From assembly GCF_900102525.1 (NCBI RefSeq), contig NZ_FNBZ01000007.1:186001-250000 (forward strand): a stretch of DNA of 64,000 nt, given 5' to 3'. Source of the DNA: Allobosea robiniae. Lineage in GTDB: Bacteria > Pseudomonadota > Alphaproteobacteria > Rhizobiales > Beijerinckiaceae. This document shows positions 30,085-38,988 of the stretch, one piece after another. Below the pieces are notes generated by a model that searched no databases, was not told the DNA's origin, and saw only the letters and a program-made list of their open reading frames with translations. How positions within the stretch are numbered: the stretch's first letter is position 1; each line of letters begins with the position of its first letter. The translations under genes were made by a program, and so were the position numbers.

Positions 30085-30681
30085 TCAGGCAGCCTCTTCC
30101 GCCAGATCGTCGTTGTCGCCCTCCATCTCGGCCTCGGCTTCCGCCTCGGCCTTGCTGAGGCGGCGCGGCGACTTGGCGAGCTGCCCCTCGATCTTCTTGA
30201 GCGCCTCGGTCTCGGTAATGTCGTCGACCACCGCGATCTCGCGAGTCATGCGGTCGAGGGCGGCTTCATAGAGCTGGCGCTCGGAATAGGACTGCTCGGG
30301 CTGGGCCTCGGACCGGTAGAGGTCGCGCACTACTTCGGCGATGGCGACGAGATCGCCCGAATTGATCTTCGCTTCGTATTCCTGCGCGCGGCGCGACCAC
30401 ATGGTGCGCTTGACGCGGGCGCGGCCGGTGAGCGTCGTCAGCGCCTTGGTGACGCAGTCGGCATCGGCGAGCTTGCGCAGGCCGACGCTGGCGGCCTTGC
30501 CGGTCGGGACGCGCAGCGTCATCTTGTCCTTGGCGAAGCCCACCACGAACAGCTCAAGTTTGAAACCTGCGACTTCCTGCTCCTCGATCGCCGTGATCTG
30601 ACCGACACCATGGGACGGATAGACGACATACTCGCCCGTCTTGAAACCATGGCGCACAACAGCTTTCTTCGCAGTAGACAT
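30085..30681 (-). CDS. carD: CarD-type transcriptional regulator
   Basis: A 198-residue protein from ATG 30681. It opens with the CarD/CdnL Tudor-like domain: KTGEYVVYPSHGVGQITAIEEQEV, LELFVVGFAKDKMTLRVPTGKA, then the helical DNA-binding part (MWSRRAQEYEAKINSGD, VRDLYRS, YEAALDRMTREIA). The C-terminus is acidic and rich in Glu/Ala. CarD binds RNA polymerase beta and stabilises open promoter complexes, notably at rRNA promoters. The frame's extended upstream part has no ribosome-binding site and was not used. Confidence 0.92.
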   Translation of the reverse strand: MSTAKKAVVRHGFKTGEYVVYPSHGVGQITAIEEQEVAGFKLELFVVGFAKDKMTLRVPTGKAASVGLRKLADADCVTKALTTLTGRARVKRTMWSRRAQEYEAKINSGDLVAIAEVVRDLYRSEAQPEQSYSERQLYEAALDRMTREIAVVDDITETEALKKIEGQLAKSPRRLSKAEAEAEAEMEGDNDDLAEEAA

Positions 30682-31058
30682 GCCGTTACGACTCCTGACC
30701 GGCCCGCTCGACGCGAGCGCGTGATGATTTAGCCTCCGGCCGGTTGGCAGGAGGCTTCCGCCTGACGCGACGCTTGAAGAACGCACCGCTTCACGCTCCC
30801 TAGTCGATTGTTTCATTGTGCCCTGCCGAGAACGACGATCGAAGCCCCGGCGGCAAAGCCGGCTCTTTCATCGTCTGTGATCTCTGGGGGCGCCCCGATT
30901 GCAGGAACCTCGCAGGGGCATGCGGAACGACTTCGACTAAGGCTAGCTTGTAACACAAAAAACACGCCGAATCAAAGGTAAACGCCGGACGGCGTTCCTC
31001 TGCGGCAGCATGGCGAGGTCGTGGTTAATGCAGCGCGGCCGGCAAACGCCCGCCCGGA
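30682..31058. other. Gene-free control region between carD and fdxA
   Basis: No credible open frame is found. The stretch should hold the carD promoter and the end of the ferredoxin transcript; an AT-rich patch (GTAACACAAAAAACAC around 30950) and a weak stem around 30845-30862 are the only distinct elements. Confidence 0.5.
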
Positions 31059-31394
31059 TCAGTCGCCTTCGCCCGGTTCCGGCGAGAGCATCTCGAGCTT
31101 CCCGGCGACGCCGTCGAATTCCTTGGCGTCGGCCGGCGGGTCCTTCTTCTGGGTGATGTTCGGCCAGCTCGCCGCGAATTTTCCGTTGATCTGCAGCCAG
31201 CTTTCGAGGCCCGGCTCGGTGTCCGGCTTGATCGCCTCGGCCGGGCATTCCGGCTCGCAGACGCCGCAATCGATGCATTCGTCGGGGTGGATGACGAGCA
31301 TGTTCTCGCCCTCATAGAAGCAGTCGACCGGGCAGACCTCGACGCAATCCATGTACTTGCACTTGATGCAGTTCTCGGTGACCACATAGGTCAT
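31059..31394 (-). CDS. fdxA: 7Fe/4Fe-type ferredoxin
   Basis: A 111-residue bacterial ferredoxin of the Azotobacter FdI kind. The N-terminal [21 protein letters not shown] and CPVDCFYEG, then [12 protein letters not shown], provide the cysteines for a [3Fe-4S] and a [4Fe-4S] cluster. The C-terminal extension ([24 protein letters not shown]) is the standard tail. It carries electrons in the cytoplasm, with unknown partners. The cluster order CarD, ferredoxin, S4 protein and helicase is common in related genomes. Confidence 0.95.
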   Translation of the reverse strand: MTYVVTENCIKCKYMDCVEVCPVDCFYEGENMLVIHPDECIDCGVCEPECPAEAIKPDTEPGLESWLQINGKFAASWPNITQKKDPPADAKEFDGVAGKLEMLSPEPGEGD

Positions 31395-31564
31395 GGGCCG
31401 GCCCTTCCAACGCTTCTAAACAGCCCCATAAACCCTTGCCCGGCGCAGGTTTCAAGGTCGTTTTAATGATCTTAGGCAGAACGATTTGTCATCCGGGACG
31501 TGCCGCGGAGAAGATTTCACCCTCCGGCCCGCTTTCGGCGCCTGCCGCCCGACAGGGCGCGGAT

Positions 31565-31873
31565 TTAATCCTCGCCTCCGGCCTCCGCAAGCGGCGCATC
31601 GCCGCTGCCGCCGTCGAGCCGCTCATAGAGTTCCTGGGCGACCACGAAGGAGCCGCGCCGCTCGGCAAAGCCGAGGACCCTGACCACTACGGTCGCATGC
31701 GGCAGGGCGAGCGTCAGCACCGCTCCGACCTTGATGCCCTGCGCCGGATTATCGCAGCGCCGTCCTTCGATCCGGACATGCCCGTCCTCCACCAGACGCA
31801 CGGCTGCCGGGCGGTTGCGGGCGAAGCGCGCAAACCAGAGCCATTTGTCGAGGCGCTGACGATCGTCCTGCAA
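31565..31873 (-). CDS. S4-domain RNA-binding protein (HSP15-like)
   Basis: A 102-residue protein. Residues 7-55 form an S4 RNA-binding domain (RLDKWLWFARFARNRPAAVRLVEDGHVRIEG shown in part), followed by VKVGAVLTLALPHATVVVRVLG-like strands and an acidic Gly/Asp-rich end. HSP15 binds dissociated 50S subunits carrying a nascent chain. No ATG is available; TTG 31873 follows GGGAGG at about 12 bases and is taken as the start. It lies just past the stop of the helicase gene. Confidence 0.85.
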   Translation of the reverse strand: MQDDRQRLDKWLWFARFARNRPAAVRLVEDGHVRIEGRRCDNPAQGIKVGAVLTLALPHATVVVRVLGFAERRGSFVVAQELYERLDGGSGDAPLAEAGGED

Positions 31874-31931
31874 GCCGCCCGCGCCTCCCTGATCAGTGAT
31901 CCGAGGACGGCGACTTCACGCGGAGCCACCT

Positions 31932-32027
31932 CGTCATCCCGGGCCTGACCCGGAATCCATTGGAGAGCGCCGAGCCCTTCGATGGATTCCGGATTGTCGC
32001 CGCCATCGCGGCTCGTCCGAAATGACG
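31932..32027. repeat. Dispersed intergenic palindrome (REP-like)
   Basis: An imperfect palindrome bounded by CGTCAT and ATGACG with an inner pair GGAATCCAT (31952-31960) and ATGGATTCC (31982-31990). Elements of the type 'CGTCATCCCGGGCCTGACCC' are scattered between genes in Bosea-like genomes. Related elements occur here at 38889 and 53101. Confidence 0.6.
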
Positions 32028-32050
32028 GCGTGTTTCCACCGAAGCCTGCC

Positions 32051-35000
32051 TCAGTTCTTGCCGCCTTCGAGCTGGGCCTTGAGGGCCGCGAGCTTGGCGA
32101 AGGGCGAATCCGGATCCGGCTCGCGATTGGCCGGGCGCGGACGCGGCGCCTGCTGGAAACGCTCGGCACCACCGCCCCGCTCCTCGCGCCGCGGACCGCC
32201 GGGGCGGCCGTCGCGCTTGAAATCGGGACGCGGACCACGATGGCCTTCAGGCCGGCCCTGCCGCTGCGGCTGGTCGTCGCGGCGCGGACGCTCGCCCTGG
32301 CGTTCCTGACGCTGTGCCGGCGCGCCCTCGCCACCGGCGGCTGCCGCGGGTCGGTTGTCAGGCCGTCCGTCACGACGCGGACCACCCGGGCGCCCGTCGC
32401 GCTGCGGCCGGTCGCCACCACGGCGCTCGCCCCCTTCGCGACGCGGCTCGCCATCGCGGCGGCCACGCGGATTGCCCTGCTCGGGCCGGCGCCCACCCTG
32501 GTGACGATGCGGCCGCCAGACCTCGATCAGTTCGGGCTCGGCAGGAGCGGCGTCGGCAGCAGGAGCTTCCGTGGCAGAAGCTTCGGCAGGCGCAGCCTCC
32601 TCGGCAGCAGCAGCCGGCAGAGCAACCAGCGCATCGGCCGGCACCGGCTCGCGCACCGTGTCCAGCTCGGCTTCGGTCAGGATCGGCGTATCCGCCGTCT
32701 CGACCGCGGGCGCTTCGGCGACAACAGCCTCGCCTTCCGCCAGAGCATCCTCGTTCAGCGCAGCCGCCGGCTCGCTCGGGCCTTCGGCCCCGGCAGCGGG
32801 CTCAGCCTCAGTCTGCGCGGCTGCGACTTCACCCTCCGTGGCGGCGCCCTCAGTACCAGCTTCCGCCGCCGGGGCCACGACAGGCTGGGCCGGCTCGGTC
32901 GCAGCCGGGGGCGGCGCCAGCGGCACGGTGATCGCAGGACCCGGACGCTTCACCGAGACATAGCCGAGCGAACGCAGGATCGAGGCGAAATCCTCGCCGG
33001 CGCAGCCAACGAGCGAAGTCATCGCGCCCGTGGCGACAAAGCCGTCCTGATCGGCGGCGCCGGTGGGCGGCACCCCTTGCGTAACGCCGGGGCGATAGGC
33101 GATCGCCGGACGGATGAGGTCGGCGAGGCGCTCCAGGATATCGACGCGCACCGCCCGCTCGCCGCAGACGCGATAACCGGCAGCGCGGTAGAGCCCCTTC
33201 GGCACGGCCTTGTCGACCGGGAAGGAGGTACGGCCGGACGCCGCCAGATGCGCGATGTCGTCGAGCCCGGCCGTCTCCGGCCCGCCATGCTTCAGCGCCC
33301 AGAGCTGGGCGGCGAGCGCACGCGGCGCGGGCTTCAGCAGCGCCGGCATATAGATGTGGAAAGCACCGAAACGGATGCCGAGCTGGCGTAGCGCCGCGCG
33401 GCCCTCCTGGTCGAGCGCCTTCATCTCGTCACCGACCTTGGCGCGTTCGAGCACGCCCAGCGCCTCGGCCGCCTGATAGGCGATGCCTCGCGCAATGCCG
33501 GTGACGTTCTCGGCCGCTTCCAGAATCTGGACCGCGCCGAGCAGGCGGGTGACGTGATTCTTCAGCCAGAGATTGAGCCGGCCTTCGACCTGCTCACGTG
33601 CGGGGCCGGTGAGATGCTCTTCCACCAGCAGGCGCAGTCGTGGCTCGAGCACCTTCTCGCCGGCCGTCAGGCGCGCGACCGGCTCGCCGGTCCAGCGCAC
33701 CAGCCCGTCATGCGAGAGCAGGAAGGCATCGTCGCCCGCCAGCACGACGCGCGCCGCCCGCGCCTCGATCTCGGAGCCGAGCGCCTTCATCGCCGCCAGG
33801 TTCAGGGCCTTGACCTCCGGCCCCCCGGCCTTCGGATCCGCCGTAAAGCGGAAGCCCTGCAGCATCCCCACATGCTGGCCCTCGACGAGCACGTCGCCCG
33901 TCGCGGTGACCTCAGCCTCCAACATCGCATTCTCCCGCAAGCGGCGCATCAGGACACTGGTGCGCCGATCGACAAATCGGTGGGCCAGACGCTCGTGCAG
34001 AGCATCCGACAGCTTGTCCTCTACAAGACGCGCCATGCCCTGCCAATGCTCTGGATCAGGTAACCAGTCGGGACGATTGGCGACGAAGGTCCAGGTCCGG
34101 ACCTGCGCGATCCGCGCCGAGAGCGTATCGATCTCGCCATCGGTCCGGTCGAGCGCAGCCAGTTGCGCCGCATACCAGTCGGCATCGAGCCGGCCATGGC
34201 GCATCAGCCTGAGATACAGCGTCGTGGCGAGATCGGCATGCTGCATCGGCGAAATCTTGCGGTAATCCGGCAGGCCGCAGACCTCCCAGAGCCGCTCGAC
34301 GCCGGCGCGGCCCTGCGCCAAGCGTACAATATCCGGGTCCTTCGCCAGGATTTCCAGCGTCGACATGTCCTCTGCGATCAGTGCGCGCGTCAGCCCCTGC
34401 TCGGAGGGCTGGAGGTTGAGCGTCTCAAGCAGGCCGCCGATCGAGCGCAGGTCGAGATCGGAATTGCGCCACTGCATCTGGCGGATCGGCTCAAAGCGGT
34501 GATTCTCGATCGCGTCGACCAGTTCCGCATCGAAAGGCGGGCAGCGCCCGCTGGTGCCGAAGGTGCCGTCGCGCAGATGCCGCCCGGCGCGCCCGGCGAT
34601 CTGGCCGAACTCGGCCGGATTGAGCTTGCGATAGTGGTGCCCGTCGAACTTCTTGTCGGCGGCGAAGGCGATGTGGTTGACGTCGAGATTGAGCCCCATG
34701 CCGATCGCATCGGTCGCGACGAGATAATCGACATCGCCGGACTGGTAGATCTCGACCTGGGCGTTGCGGGTCCGCGGTGAGAGAGCGCCAAGCACCACGG
34801 CCGCCCCGCCCTTCTGCCGGCGGATCAGTTCTGCGATGGCATAGACCTCCTCGACCGAGAAGGCGACGATGGCCGAGCGCGGCGGCAGGCGCGTGATCTT
34901 GCGATCACCGGCGAAGGTCAGGTTCGACAGGCGCGGGCGCGTGACGACGTTCACGCCGGGCATGAGCTGCTCGATCAGCGGGCGCATCGTCGCAGCGCCG

Positions 35001-35416
35001 ATCAGCATGGTCTCGGCCCGGCCTCGCCGGTTGAGCAGCCTGTCGGTGAAGACATGGCCGCGGTCGAGATCGGAGGCGAGCTGGATCTCGTCGATCGCCA
35101 CGAAATCGACGGCAAGGTCACGCGGCATCGCCTCGACCGTGCAGACCCAGAAGCGCGGCCGCTCCGGCTTGATCTTCTCCTCGCCGGTGACGAGCGCGAC
35201 GGCCTCGGGGCCGACCTTGTCGACGACGCGCTGATAGACCTCGCGCGCGAGCAAGCGGAGCGGCAGCCCGATCATGCCGGTGGGATGGGCGACCATGCGC
35301 TCGATGGCGAGATGGGTCTTGCCGGTATTGGTCGGACCCAGCACGGCCGTGACGCTATTGGCGCGGGCGGCGGGCGGCAGCGAACGGAAAGGAAGCAAGG
35401 CGAAGGAGCCGATCAA
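32051..35416 (-). CDS. SUV3-like DEAD/DEAH RNA helicase with long Arg/Gly-rich tail
   Basis: A 1121-residue helicase. Residues 20-360 form the core: Walker A LGPTNTGKTH, Ia LLAREVYQRV, Walker B DFVAIDEIQLA, motif III GAATMRP, IV/V region VATDAIGMGLNLD and motif VI QIAGRAGRH, with the spacing seen in mitochondrial SUV3 RNA helicases and their alphaproteobacterial relatives. Residues 700-1121 are low complexity, alternating Pro/Ala/Glu and ending in an Arg/Gly/Asp-rich tract, probably an unstructured RNA-binding tail. TTG 35416 is the only start before the Walker A. Likely roles are RNA degradation or ribosome assembly. Confidence 0.9.
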   Translation of the reverse strand: MIGSFALLPFRSLPPAARANSVTAVLGPTNTGKTHLAIERMVAHPTGMIGLPLRLLAREVYQRVVDKVGPEAVALVTGEEKIKPERPRFWVCTVEAMPRDLAVDFVAIDEIQLASDLDRGHVFTDRLLNRRGRAETMLIGAATMRPLIEQLMPGVNVVTRPRLSNLTFAGDRKITRLPPRSAIVAFSVEEVYAIAELIRRQKGGAAVVLGALSPRTRNAQVEIYQSGDVDYLVATDAIGMGLNLDVNHIAFAADKKFDGHHYRKLNPAEFGQIAGRAGRHLRDGTFGTSGRCPPFDAELVDAIENHRFEPIRQMQWRNSDLDLRSIGGLLETLNLQPSEQGLTRALIAEDMSTLEILAKDPDIVRLAQGRAGVERLWEVCGLPDYRKISPMQHADLATTLYLRLMRHGRLDADWYAAQLAALDRTDGEIDTLSARIAQVRTWTFVANRPDWLPDPEHWQGMARLVEDKLSDALHERLAHRFVDRRTSVLMRRLRENAMLEAEVTATGDVLVEGQHVGMLQGFRFTADPKAGGPEVKALNLAAMKALGSEIEARAARVVLAGDDAFLLSHDGLVRWTGEPVARLTAGEKVLEPRLRLLVEEHLTGPAREQVEGRLNLWLKNHVTRLLGAVQILEAAENVTGIARGIAYQAAEALGVLERAKVGDEMKALDQEGRAALRQLGIRFGAFHIYMPALLKPAPRALAAQLWALKHGGPETAGLDDIAHLAASGRTSFPVDKAVPKGLYRAAGYRVCGERAVRVDILERLADLIRPAIAYRPGVTQGVPPTGAADQDGFVATGAMTSLVGCAGEDFASILRSLGYVSVKRPGPAITVPLAPPPAATEPAQPVVAPAAEAGTEGAATEGEVAAAQTEAEPAAGAEGPSEPAAALNEDALAEGEAVVAEAPAVETADTPILTEAELDTVREPVPADALVALPAAAAEEAAPAEASATEAPAADAAPAEPELIEVWRPHRHQGGRRPEQGNPRGRRDGEPRREGGERRGGDRPQRDGRPGGPRRDGRPDNRPAAAAGGEGAPAQRQERQGERPRRDDQPQRQGRPEGHRGPRPDFKRDGRPGGPRREERGGGAERFQQAPRPRPANREPDPDSPFAKLAALKAQLEGGKN

Positions 35417-35704
35417 ATCGCCCGCCCATACGGGCGGGAGCGTGGACGGGGTCGATGCAGGTCTTAAGAGCAGGCCTTACAAGAACGAGTCTGGAACGAA
35501 GCGGGGCCGAATCGCTGACTCCGGCAGAATCGGGTTTTGTTCCCTTTTCGGAATCCGTGCCCTGGCGGCATGGGCCATATCGTCATCGCGCCCTCCCGGA
35601 ATGGCGTGGCAGAGCAGCGCAAAAGCCGCCCGGCAGGAATCCTATTTAAGCCTTTTCAGCCCGGAGACGAGAGGCAAGGCAGATTTCCGATTTGCCCGCG
35701 CGCC

Positions 35705-36151
35705 TCAATGATGAGCGTGGTCGCACTGCCCATGATCGGCCAAGGCCTCGATGATCGCGCAATCGCAGGCCGCGACGCCGCCCGAGCAGGTCGTCGCGAT
35801 CCGCTCCAGCTCCTTCTCCAGCGAGCGCAATTTCGCGATCTTGTCGCGGACCTCGTCGAGATGGGCGACCGAAATCGCATGCGCCTCGTCGCAAGCCATG
35901 CCCGGCGTATCCGAGAGCTTCAGAAGGGTGCGGATGTTCTCGACCGCGAAGCCGAGATCGCGCGCATGCTTGATGAAGGCGAGCCGCTCGGCATGGCGCC
36001 GGCCATAGCGGCGCTGGTTGCCCTCGGAACGCTCAGGCGGCGGCAGCAGACCGACCTGCTCGTAATAGCGGATGGTCTCGACCTTGACCCCGGTGCGGTC
36101 AGCGAGCGCACCGATCGGCATCACGCGCTCGAGTTTGCCGGCAGCAGTCAT
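35705..36151 (-). CDS. MerR-family metal-type transcriptional regulator
   Basis: A 148-residue regulator from ATG 36151 with GAGGTG six bases upstream (an internal ATG is at 36121). Residues 10-80 are a MerR winged helix (IGALADRTGVKVETIRYYEQVGLLPPPERSEGNQRRYG in part); a long dimer helix follows. Cysteines at the C-terminus (GMACDEAH, TTCSGGVAACDC) and a His-rich end suggest a metal site as in CadR/ZntR/PbrR. A palindrome upstream is the likely operator. No efflux gene is nearby, so the target is elsewhere. Confidence 0.9.
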   Translation of the reverse strand: MTAAGKLERVMPIGALADRTGVKVETIRYYEQVGLLPPPERSEGNQRRYGRRHAERLAFIKHARDLGFAVENIRTLLKLSDTPGMACDEAHAISVAHLDEVRDKIAKLRSLEKELERIATTCSGGVAACDCAIIEALADHGQCDHAHH

Positions 36152-36165
36152 CGCAGCACCTCAAG

Positions 36166-36186
36166 AAGCTGTAGTCTCTACAGCTT
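36166..36186 (-). promoter_or_regulatory. MerR-type operator
   Basis: AAGCTGTAG and CTACAGCTT form perfect 9-bp arms around a 3-base centre, lying 15 bases before the MerR ATG. A dyad of this size between promoter elements is the normal MerR autoregulatory site. Confidence 0.75.
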
Positions 36187-36220
36187 TAGATAGCGCTCTG
36201 CTTCCAGCTTGCAAGTCCGA

Positions 36221-37195
36221 TCAGGCCACGCCCATCGCCAGCAGGTCATGGACATGGACGAGCCCGGCCGGGCGGTCTTCGGCATCGACCACGATCAGCG
36301 CCGTGATCCGGCTGCGGTTGACCAGTTCCAGCGCCTCGACCGCGAGGGTGTCGAGACCGACGCGGCGCGGATTCACCGTCATGATATCGCGCGCCCTGAG
36401 CGAGACCCCACCGCCCATCGCTGCCTTGCGACGCAGATCGCCGTCGGTGACGACACCGGCGAGCTTGCCGTTCAGGTCCATCACCACGGCACAGCCGAAA
36501 CCCTTGTCCGAGATCATCGCAATGACGTCGGGTAGCAGCGTGTCCAAACCGATCAGCGGCAAATCGGCACCACGATGCATGATGCTCTCGACGGTCTTGA
36601 GCTGTGCACCAAGCTTGCCGCCGGGGTGGTAGACGAAGAAATCCTGCCGCGAGAAGCCGCGCGCCTCCAGCAGCGCCACGGCGAGTGCATCGCCGAGCGC
36701 CATCTGCATCGTCGTCGAGGTCGTCGGCGCGAGCCCGTTCGGACAGGCCTCCGTCGCCTTCGGCAGGACGAGCGCGATATCGGCTTCCTTGCCCAGCGTG
36801 CTCTCGGCATTGGCGGTGATGGCGATCAGCCCGACGCGGAAGCGGCGCGTGTAACCGACGAGTGCTGCAAGCTCCACGGCCTCGCCCGACCAGGACAATG
36901 CGATCACCACATCCTCGGGCTGGACCATGCCGAGATCGCCATGGCTCGCCTCAGCCGGGTGGACGAAATGCGCGGGCGTCCCGGTCGAGGCCAGCGTCGC
37001 CGTGAGCTTGCGCCCGACATGGCCGGACTTGCCCATGCCGGAGACGATCACGCGCCCGCTCGAGCCCCGGATCATCGCCACGGCCTCAGTGAAAGGCTGG
37101 CCCAGCCCATCCGCCAGGGCGGCATGGAGTGCATCGAGCCCGGCGCGCTCGGTGGCGATGGTGCGGAGGGCGGAATCGCGGATATCGGCTGTCAT
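36221..37195 (-). CDS. kdsD: Arabinose-5-phosphate isomerase
   Basis: A 324-residue enzyme: SIS domain (residues 30-190; GSSGRVIVSGMGKSGHVGRK, STGTPAHFVHPAEASHGDLG) followed by two CBS repeats (205-320). KdsD/KpsF converts ribulose 5-phosphate to arabinose 5-phosphate, the first step of Kdo synthesis for lipopolysaccharide. Full length for the family. It lies 70 bases right of the MerR start, on the same strand but with no evident link. Confidence 0.93.
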   Translation of the reverse strand: MTADIRDSALRTIATERAGLDALHAALADGLGQPFTEAVAMIRGSSGRVIVSGMGKSGHVGRKLTATLASTGTPAHFVHPAEASHGDLGMVQPEDVVIALSWSGEAVELAALVGYTRRFRVGLIAITANAESTLGKEADIALVLPKATEACPNGLAPTTSTTMQMALGDALAVALLEARGFSRQDFFVYHPGGKLGAQLKTVESIMHRGADLPLIGLDTLLPDVIAMISDKGFGCAVVMDLNGKLAGVVTDGDLRRKAAMGGGVSLRARDIMTVNPRRVGLDTLAVEALELVNRSRITALIVVDAEDRPAGLVHVHDLLAMGVA

Positions 37196-37345
37196 GCCGC
37201 GCGCTGTAGCACGGCGCCATCAGTCATTTCCACCGCCTGTCGACGCAGTCGACCAGTGTTGACGGCTCCTTAACCCTGTTCGTTCTAACTCCATTAACCA
37301 TGCGCGAGATCCGCGCGCCCCGTCTTCTGGAGCCCTGCGACGCCC

Positions 37346-38881
37346 GTGTCCGGCCGCGCGACGACCCTGCTTCTGTCCGGAACGGCTTTGGCCGGGCTTG
37401 CGCTCGCCCATACGGCGGCGCAGGCGCAGCAGATGCCGCGCGGCAACCTCAGGACCGGCACGCCGGCTTACGTCGCGCAGCAGCCGGCAGCTCCCCAGCC
37501 CGATCTGACGCCCGCCACCGCCGAGCCGGAAGCCGTCCGCGACCCCGCCGGGCTGGTCCAGCGGCAGGGGTCGGCGGTTTCGGGGCAGCAGCCGCCGCGC
37601 GCCAGCCAACCGATCCAGGCGCCGACGCTGCGCGGCGTCACCCAGCGCCAGTTCCGCGCGCCACCGCCCGCTGTCACGGTGCTGCCACCGCCACCACCTC
37701 CCGCTCCCCCGCCGCCCCGGCGCCGCCCGGCGAGCGAGGAAGACCCCTATGCCGCGCTCGGCATCCGGATCGGCTCGGTCACCTTGCGTCCCTCGGTCAC
37801 CAATTCGATCGGCTACGACACCAATCCGCAGCGCACATCGGCGCCGGGCACCAAGGGCTCGGCCTATAGCCGCCACGAAGGCGAACTGGCGATCCAGTCC
37901 GACTGGAACGTCCACGAGCTCAAGGGCCAGCTGCGCGGCGGCTACCTCGAATTCTTCCGCAACAAGGACGCCTCCCGTCCCGATGCCGAGGGCAATCTCG
38001 ACCTGCGTCTCGATGCGACCCGCGACACCCGCATCCTCCTGGAATCGCGGCTCAAGCTCGACACGCAGCGACCGGGCTCGCCGGACCTGACCGCCAACGT
38101 GACCGGCCGCCCGCAGATCTACCAGTATGGCGCCTCTGCCGGCGTCACGCATGACATCAACCGGCTGCAATTGACGCTGCGCGGCTCGGTCGACCGCAGC
38201 GACTACGAGGATGCCCGCCTGTCAAACGGTGCAATGCTGTCGCAGAAGGACCGGAACATGACCCAGTACGGCCTGCGCCTGCGCGCCGCCTACGAGGTCA
38301 CGCCCGGCTTCAAGCCCTTCGTCCAGGCCGAGATCGACCAGCGCGACTTCGACGAGAAGAGCGATTCGAGCGGCTATCGGCGCTCCTCGAACGGCGTGAC
38401 CGGGCGCGTCGGCTCGACCTTCGAGATCAGCCGGCAGCTCACCGGCGAGATCTCGGGCGGCTATCAGGACCGCAAATATGATGATACGCGCCTGAAGAAC
38501 CTGCGCGGCTTCGTCGGCGACGCCGCAGTGCTGTGGTCGCCGACGCCATTGACCACGGTGACGCTGCGCGGCGGCGCCGAGCTCGGCGACACCACGATCG
38601 CCGGCTCGTCGGGCACGACCGTGCGGCGCGCGACGCTGGAAGTGGCGCATGCCTTGCGCCGCAACCTCACCGTCACCGGCTTCACCAATTTCAGCCGCAC
38701 CGAATATGACGGCCAGGGCCTGCGCGAGGACTACACCAATGTCGGCGCGCGGCTCGAATACAAGCTGACGCGCACCTTCGCCGTGCGCGCGAGCTTCACC
38801 CATGAGCGCCTGAACTCGACGGCACCGGGCTCGGATTACACCGCGAATGTCTCGCTGGTGGGGCTCAGGGTGCAGTTCTAG
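37346..38881 (+). CDS. Outer-membrane beta-barrel protein
   Basis: A 511-residue exported protein from GTG 37346. A signal peptide (LLLSGTALAGLALAHTAAQA) is followed by a Pro/Ala/Gln-rich linker to about residue 135 with a poly-Pro run, then about 370 residues of alternating amphipathic strands ending in LRVQF, a typical barrel terminus with a final Phe. It belongs to the BBP2-like beta-barrel group. The function of the linker-barrel form in Rhizobiales is not established. Confidence 0.8.
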   Translation: MSGRATTLLLSGTALAGLALAHTAAQAQQMPRGNLRTGTPAYVAQQPAAPQPDLTPATAEPEAVRDPAGLVQRQGSAVSGQQPPRASQPIQAPTLRGVTQRQFRAPPPAVTVLPPPPPPAPPPPRRRPASEEDPYAALGIRIGSVTLRPSVTNSIGYDTNPQRTSAPGTKGSAYSRHEGELAIQSDWNVHELKGQLRGGYLEFFRNKDASRPDAEGNLDLRLDATRDTRILLESRLKLDTQRPGSPDLTANVTGRPQIYQYGASAGVTHDINRLQLTLRGSVDRSDYEDARLSNGAMLSQKDRNMTQYGLRLRAAYEVTPGFKPFVQAEIDQRDFDEKSDSSGYRRSSNGVTGRVGSTFEISRQLTGEISGGYQDRKYDDTRLKNLRGFVGDAAVLWSPTPLTTVTLRGGAELGDTTIAGSSGTTVRRATLEVAHALRRNLTVTGFTNFSRTEYDGQGLREDYTNVGARLEYKLTRTFAVRASFTHERLNSTAPGSDYTANVSLVGLRVQF

Positions 38882-38888
38882 CAGCCAC

Positions 38889-38980
38889 CGTCATGCTCGC
38901 CCTTGTGGCGAGCATCCATGTCTTGATCACTACCTTCGACAGCGAAGACGTGGATGGTCGAGACAAGCCCGACCATGACG
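38889..38980. repeat. Dispersed intergenic palindrome (REP-like)
   Basis: Starts with CGTCATG and ends with CATGACG. An inner perfect hairpin, ATGCTCGCC (38893-38901) with GGCGAGCAT (38907-38915), and outer arms containing GTCTTG/CGAAGACG make a long imperfect dyad between two convergent genes. Sequences of the form ATGGTCGAGACAAGCCCGAC recur in Bosea-like genomes. Confidence 0.6.
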
Positions 38981-38988
38981 GTAAGCGT

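Noticed and set aside
31982-33391. Long plus-strand frame
   Set aside because: Antisense to the SUV3-like helicase tail; low-complexity complement.
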